DNA from: Vermamoeba vermiformis
Lineage: Eukaryota; Tubulinea; Echinamoebida
Assembly: GCA_045837725.1 (NCBI GenBank)
Contig: JBEWZL010000266.1
Coordinates: 124,001-188,000 of the forward strand
Length of the DNA stretch: 64,000 nt
Direction of reading: 5' to 3'
The notes below the pieces were generated by a model. It had not been told where the DNA came from, searched no databases, and worked only from the letters and a program-made list of their open reading frames with translations. Numbering within the stretch: the stretch's first letter is position 1; each line of letters begins with the position of its first letter. Of this stretch, positions 59,648 to 64,000 are shown in pieces. Both the position numbers and the translations under genes were made by a program.

Positions 59648-61740
59648 TTACAAGTTTAAGGCAATGTTCGCGTTCGAAGACTGTCGCTTGGTGAGCAGAT
59701 GGCTGCACTGACTGAGCACGGAGCGATACAAGCGATAGAACTCCGCCTCATCGCCCTTCAAGCGACGGAAGTCAATCATGTACAGTCCTGGGGCCAGCTT
59801 GTACACCTGCACTGTGCCGTTCAGCTGTCCTTTTTTGGTGCGCGCGTAGATATTGATCTGCAGAGTGCTGTGAGTGACACGTGTCACGGAGGCTGGCACT
59901 TACTTTGAATGAGTTGGGGTGTGGTCGCACGACTATTGGCAATCGTTTCAGCACTTCAATCAACTGCTTGAATATCGCATCTGGATCGCATTCACTGCCG
60001 AAATTGGTGTTGAATTTACCTAATTAGGCAATGATGAGCGACAGTTTCACCGATGCGCAACAGGACTCATTACCCGCTTTCAAAGGTGTGTCTTTGATCT
60101 CGACACTGGTGGAGAGCTCTTCATTCTTGGAAACAGGTGCGTGATGCGTGGTGACGAATTTAGACAGCGAGAATGCCCCGCTCATGTTGATCAAGGCAAA
60201 TGCATTGGCAGTGGGTGGTTCGAGCTTGCCGTCGTGAGTGCTCACTGAACTTCTCTTGCGAATGCGCTTCAATTTAGCGGACTCAGACTCGACTTCTTCT
60301 TCTTCTTGCCACTGCGCATCATCGACTTCTTGGAACTCGGGCAGTGGTGGATTGGTCACGGAGGTGTAGTTGCTGCAGTCATGCTCGATGAGTGCACTCG
60401 AAAGTGGGATGAGAGGACTTACACTACAAACCACGGGTGTGCTTTGATCTCGGGAATGGTGATGCGCTTTTCAGGGTCTGCAACTAAAATCTTTCTGAGC
60501 AGATCTGCTGCGTGTTAGCGAGAGCAAATGATGCAACACTGCACTACATGCCTGTGAGCTCGGGACTGAAGTGGTCTGGGTACTTGGGTGCAGCAGCTTT
60601 GATGCGCTGATAGAGCACATCGACTGTCTTGCCGTTGAATGGGAAGTCTGAGGACAGCGACATGAGTGACACGCACGAGGACTACAAGCACTTACGTCCA
60701 GTGTTCAGCACGTATAAGATAATGCCTGCGGACCACACATCTACCGGTGCGCCCAAATAGCCCTTGCTGCCACGTGCCAGTACCTCGGGGGCCGTGTAAT
60801 GCGGAGTGCCACAGCCGGCAAACAATCTGACGGGGGCATTGAGATTGCTCGAGGACTGTGAGGACCGCAGTGCGAGTGTTGGCATCGTGTTGGTGCGCAG
60901 CGTGAGATTGGGGGCTGAGGGTGTGGGTGTGGCGGGCAGTGCGTCATTGGTCTGGTCAGTGGGACTCGTGGAGGGCGTGACATTAGTGCTGCTGTGTTGC
61001 GACACAGGTACTGCGAGTGCATTGGACGAGCTGCTGAGCGAGGCAGCGGACTTTTGAGGCGTGAAGGGTGCTGCACCGTCTTGATAGATGAGCGCTGACA
61101 GACCAAAGTCCGTGATATGGATCTTGTCGTCTTCATCGACTAAGATATTTTCAGGCTTAAGATCGCGATGACACACCCCTACTAAGTGCATGTACTCGAC
61201 GGCATCGATCAGCTGTTGAAAATATCGTCGTGCTTGTGCTTCGGTTTGCTTGCCTTCGCGTGCTGTCAAAGTGCCTGTCAAGCAGTGCTGTCTCGAGCAT
61301 CACATGACTCACTTACCAATCTTGTCGTATAATTCCTCACCGCGTATTAGGTCCATAATCAAATAGATGTTGTGCTTCGTAATGTGCACGTCGAGTAAAT
61401 TTACAATATTCGGGTGGTTAATTTTTTTCATGACCATAACCTTTTAGAAAATAAATGCATATTCACCAATATTAAGGTGATTAAATAAGTACGCACCTCT
61501 CGCTTCATTTTTTGTTCTTGATCTTTGGACGTCAGGCTCAGCCGAGCTAGAATTTTCACCGCAACTCGCTCGCCTGTGTCCACGTTCACGGCATATTTTA
61601 CCCTATTTTTATTTGATCAGTCTTAGTGTATCATCAGGGTTGGATTCTGGCCGATCAGCTTACTTTCCGAAACTACCCTCACCGATTGTGCTGCCCAATC
61701 GGTATTTACCAACTATTTTGTATGACTCTTCGTCTTCCAT
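59648..61740 (-). CDS. CIPK/SnRK3-like protein kinase with NAF motif
   Basis: Nine exons (61740-61664, 61602-61497, 61440-61317, 61274-60696, 60647-60552, 60507-60423, 60372-60074, 60019-59904, 59857-59648) give 563 residues. The kinase has [33 protein letters not shown] (about 138-145), ITDFGLSAL and [13 protein letters not shown] (about 258). A Ser/Thr-rich insertion of about 90 residues separates DFG from the APE motif. At about 410-430 is [18 protein letters not shown], close to the NAF/FISL motif by which calcineurin B-like proteins bind plant CIPKs and which inhibits the kinase. The end ([40 protein letters not shown]) is a KA1-like domain. AMPK/SNF1 kinases lack NAF. The intron 60508-60551 is GC-AG and its acceptor is a CAGCAG tandem, so one residue may be optional. 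Confidence 0.82.
59875..59886. promoter_or_regulatory. TGACACGTGTCA palindrome (intron of CIPK-like gene)
   Basis: An exact copy inside the last intron, 59858-59903. Two more exact copies lie in HECT coding exons at 26743-26754 and 35022-35033, and an 11/12 copy at 20943-20953 in the HIRIP3-like gene. Confidence 0.5.
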
Positions 61741-61870
61741 GTCTACTCACTGATTATTTCATTAAAACGGAGTTCGAGCTTTTGTTCGCTTTTGTTTTCC
61801 TTCGCGCCATTTTTCAAATTGGTCTCGCTGTTGCCGACACGAATTAAACATTTACATTTGTTGTAATATC
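61741..61870. promoter_or_regulatory. 130-base divergent promoter, CIPK-like kinase and CDC23
   Basis: Only 130 bases separate the two outward start codons, so the two genes must share a very compact bidirectional promoter. No TATA box is clear. Confidence 0.45.
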
Positions 61871-63811
61871 ATGGACACTTTTGATAGGAATAGTATTCGT
61901 TTGGAATTATTGGCAGCAAGCAAACAACTCTCAAACCGCGGATTACACCACGCAGCCAAATGGGCCGCAGAATTACTTATTAGCGTATTAAATGCACCCG
62001 CCGACGATTCTAGTCAGTCTATTGAGTTAGACAAGCAATTGATAGACGAAATAGATCACGAAGAGCCTTATTATTTACTAGCAAAATCGTACTTCGATCT
62101 CAAAGAATATTACAGAGCCTCAAATGCCCTCGTTGATTGCAACAACGCAAAGTGTGTATTTTTGAGAGGATATTCACGGTATTTAGTAAGTTGTCTTTCT
62201 GCATCTGTCAAGCAACCTCATTAGATCTCAATGTATCCTTCATAGCTTGGAGAGAAACGAAAAGAAGAAGAAAGTCAAGAATTAGGAGGTACGCTATAGC
62301 ACTGATATCTTGCATATTGAAGACACTGACTCGTATTGACGCCAGACAAGCCAGCGTTCAATCGCGAGTTGAAGGCGCTCAAAGATGACTTGCAACAGCG
62401 CTACACTCACGAACAACTCGATGGCTTTGGTCTGTACCTGTACGTACTCGATTCTGCTGCATTGCGCGAGACTAACAATAGGGACAGATACGGACTGGTG
62501 CTGAAGGAGCTCGAGCTCAAGTCGCAAGCAACACAGCTGTTCTGCGAGTCAGTCACGCACTATCCCTGGAACTGGTCTGCATGGCACGCACTGGCATCGC
62601 TGTGTCAGGACCGAGAACAAGTGGACAAGCTGCCCCTGCCTGACCACTGGACCAAGTATCTGTTTGTGGCGCACACGTGCCTTGAACTGCAGCGCAACAA
62701 CGAGAGTCTGGCCATGTACGAGCAGCTCAGCCACGTGTTCAGCAACAACAATTACATCCTCGCTCAGACTGCTCTGGCAAATTACAATCTGAAAGGTCAG
62801 TAACGCTCACTCAATACTTACAGCCGTTGCAAAGCTGACCGTGTGGTGCAGAGTTTGATCGAGCGGAGGAGTTGTTTGATAGTCTCGCTACGATAGACCC
62901 ATTCAGATTGACCAATATGGACGTGTATTCCAACATACTGTATGTCAAAGAAGAGAAGGCCAAGCTAAGCTACTTGGCAATGAAAGCAGTGCACTTGGAC
63001 AAGTACACTCCCGAGACGTGCTGCATTGTCGGCAACTACTACAGTATACGCGGTGAACACGCCAAGGCAGTGACGTACTTTCAGCGCGCACTGCAGCTCA
63101 ACAAGAAGTATTTGAGTGCGTGGACCTTGATAGGTCACGAGTACATTGAGCTCAAGAACACGAGTCAAGCCATCAAGGCCTATCGTGAGGCCGTCAAAGC
63201 GAGTGGTGGACGAGATTTCAGAGCCTGGTACGGCATTGGTCAGGCCTACGAACTGTTGCAGCTGCCACTCTGGGCTCTGCACTACTATCACCGCGCCGTG
63301 GCACTCAAACCCTACGATGCGCGCATGTGGGTAGCAGTGGCTGGCTGTCACGAACAAGCTGCTGCAACTACCACATCTGCGCATCACTTGGATCAGGCAA
63401 TCAAGTGTTACATCCGCGCGGAGCAGTGTGGTGATGTTGAAGCATTGCACAAATTAGCGCAATTATATCACAAGCTAGGACACGACGAACAAGCTGCTTT
63501 TTATTATCGTCGGCACTTGACAAGGTGCGATCAGGATCGCGTAAGTAACTCTAGCTAGCAAATGCGGTGACGCTAATTGGTCGTATATTTAGATTGAAGA
63601 TCAAACGACGATCGATGCACTACTCTTTCTGGCTCAATTCTGCAAGAGCTCTGGTCACGTAACGGATGCACTATTGTACTGCAACAGGTTGATGGACTAC
63701 TCGGGCAAAGAACAAGACGAAGCTAAAGCACTGATGCGCGACATTCACAGCTCACAGCAATATATGACTAGCACATTAGACACCTCCACTTCTCAGCTTG
63801 ACACGCCCTGA
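61871..63811 (+). CDS. CDC23: Anaphase-promoting complex subunit CDC23/APC8
   Basis: Five exons (61871-62185, 62246-62288, 62346-62795, 62852-63540, 63593-63811) encode 571 residues. APC8 is a tetratricopeptide scaffold of the anaphase-promoting complex and helps bind co-activator. The N-terminal domain ([26 protein letters not shown]) and SRYL with LGEKRKEEE match the family. At least seven TPR units follow, best seen at [40 protein letters not shown], and [20 protein letters not shown] with [11 protein letters not shown] and [20 protein letters not shown]. Length (550-600) and order fit. It is the last complete gene of the window. Confidence 0.95.
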
Positions 63812-64000
63812 GCCCGGAGTAATTGTACAGTAAATGTAATTGCGAAAATGTTTGCTTAGCTGCCTATGTATACTACTAGTGCTACATTGCAATGTGCTCG
63901 TATTGAGGTTATTAGGAGTGCTCTGTGCCTGCAGCGCGAAGAGATTTACTCTGCAAAAAATTTAACGGTCGAGTCTTGCAGAACAAATCAAATATCTGTA
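63812..64000. other. 3' flank of CDC23 to window end
   Basis: 189 bases with no gene that I can support. The next gene would begin or end beyond the window. Confidence 0.4.

Noticed and set aside
1-64000. Search for viral, transposon, CRISPR, rRNA or tRNA elements
   Set aside because: I found no reverse transcriptase, transposase, capsid or integrase motif, no direct or inverted terminal repeats, no spaced repeat array and no convincing tRNA fold.

Overview
The window is eukaryotic nuclear DNA from a gene-dense protist genome. Genes are split by many short introns, mostly about 45-70 bases, with GTAAGT or GTACGT donors, a CTAAC or CTAAT-like branch sequence and a TAG or CAG acceptor. I modelled about 130 introns. 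In every complete gene the exon lengths sum to a multiple of three, which supports the models. The gene set (JmjC-PHD, RWP-RK, a CIPK-like kinase with a NAF motif, an IREH1/Rim15-like kinase, a MIT-arrestin protein, RasGAP, an actin-regulating WD protein, an N/Q-rich protein) fits a free-living aerobic amoeboid protist, either Amoebozoa or Heterolobosea. I cannot decide between these from sequence alone. Mitochondria with a respiratory chain are implied by NUBPL/Ind1, a PET100-like protein, Erv1 and a mitochondrial-type SerRS.

Layout. 1-2.6 kb: RasGAP protein (minus strand, 3' end off the window). 3.3-5.6 kb: an F-box protein with an RGG plus N/Q/Y-rich head, and an unrecognised membrane-anchored protein. 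6.2-7.5 kb: linker histone H1 with a long SPKK tail. 7.7-10.7 kb: MED6, a UEV-type E2 variant and Erv1. 10.9-15.3 kb: an RWP-RK factor and a PH protein with NPF/DPF endocytic motifs. 15.4-20.5 kb: NUBPL, SerRS and translin. 20.6-24.7 kb: a HIRIP3-like histone chaperone and a dual-specificity phosphatase. 25.3-38.5 kb: one 18-exon gene for a HECT ubiquitin ligase of about 4,030 residues. 38.7-43.4 kb: AIP1/WDR1 and catalase, divergent. 43.6-48.9 kb: MIT-arrestin protein, PET100-like protein, two-RRM protein and a DHHC acyltransferase. 49.0-54.3 kb: UVSSA, JmjC-PHD, a WH2-like protein and a small basic protein. 54.4-63.8 kb: IREH1-like kinase, MOB1, CIPK-like kinase and CDC23/APC8.

The genes are mostly unrelated housekeeping and signalling genes. 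There is no operon-like system, CRISPR array, rRNA, recognisable tRNA, transposon or viral element. Chromatin and transcription genes (H1, HIRIP3-like, JmjC-PHD, MED6, RWP-RK, UVSSA), ubiquitin genes (HECT ligase, UEV, CDC23, F-box) and kinase genes recur, but scattered. Many neighbours are divergent pairs sharing 130-1,000 bases of upstream DNA.

The most unusual items are the architecture of the giant HECT ligase (zinc fingers inserted inside its SPRY domain), the CIPK-like kinase with a plant-type NAF motif, two kinases with long insertions in their activation segments, the MIT-arrestin fusion, the prion-like F-box protein, frequent GC-AG introns, and an over-represented 12-base palindrome, TGACACGTGTCA.
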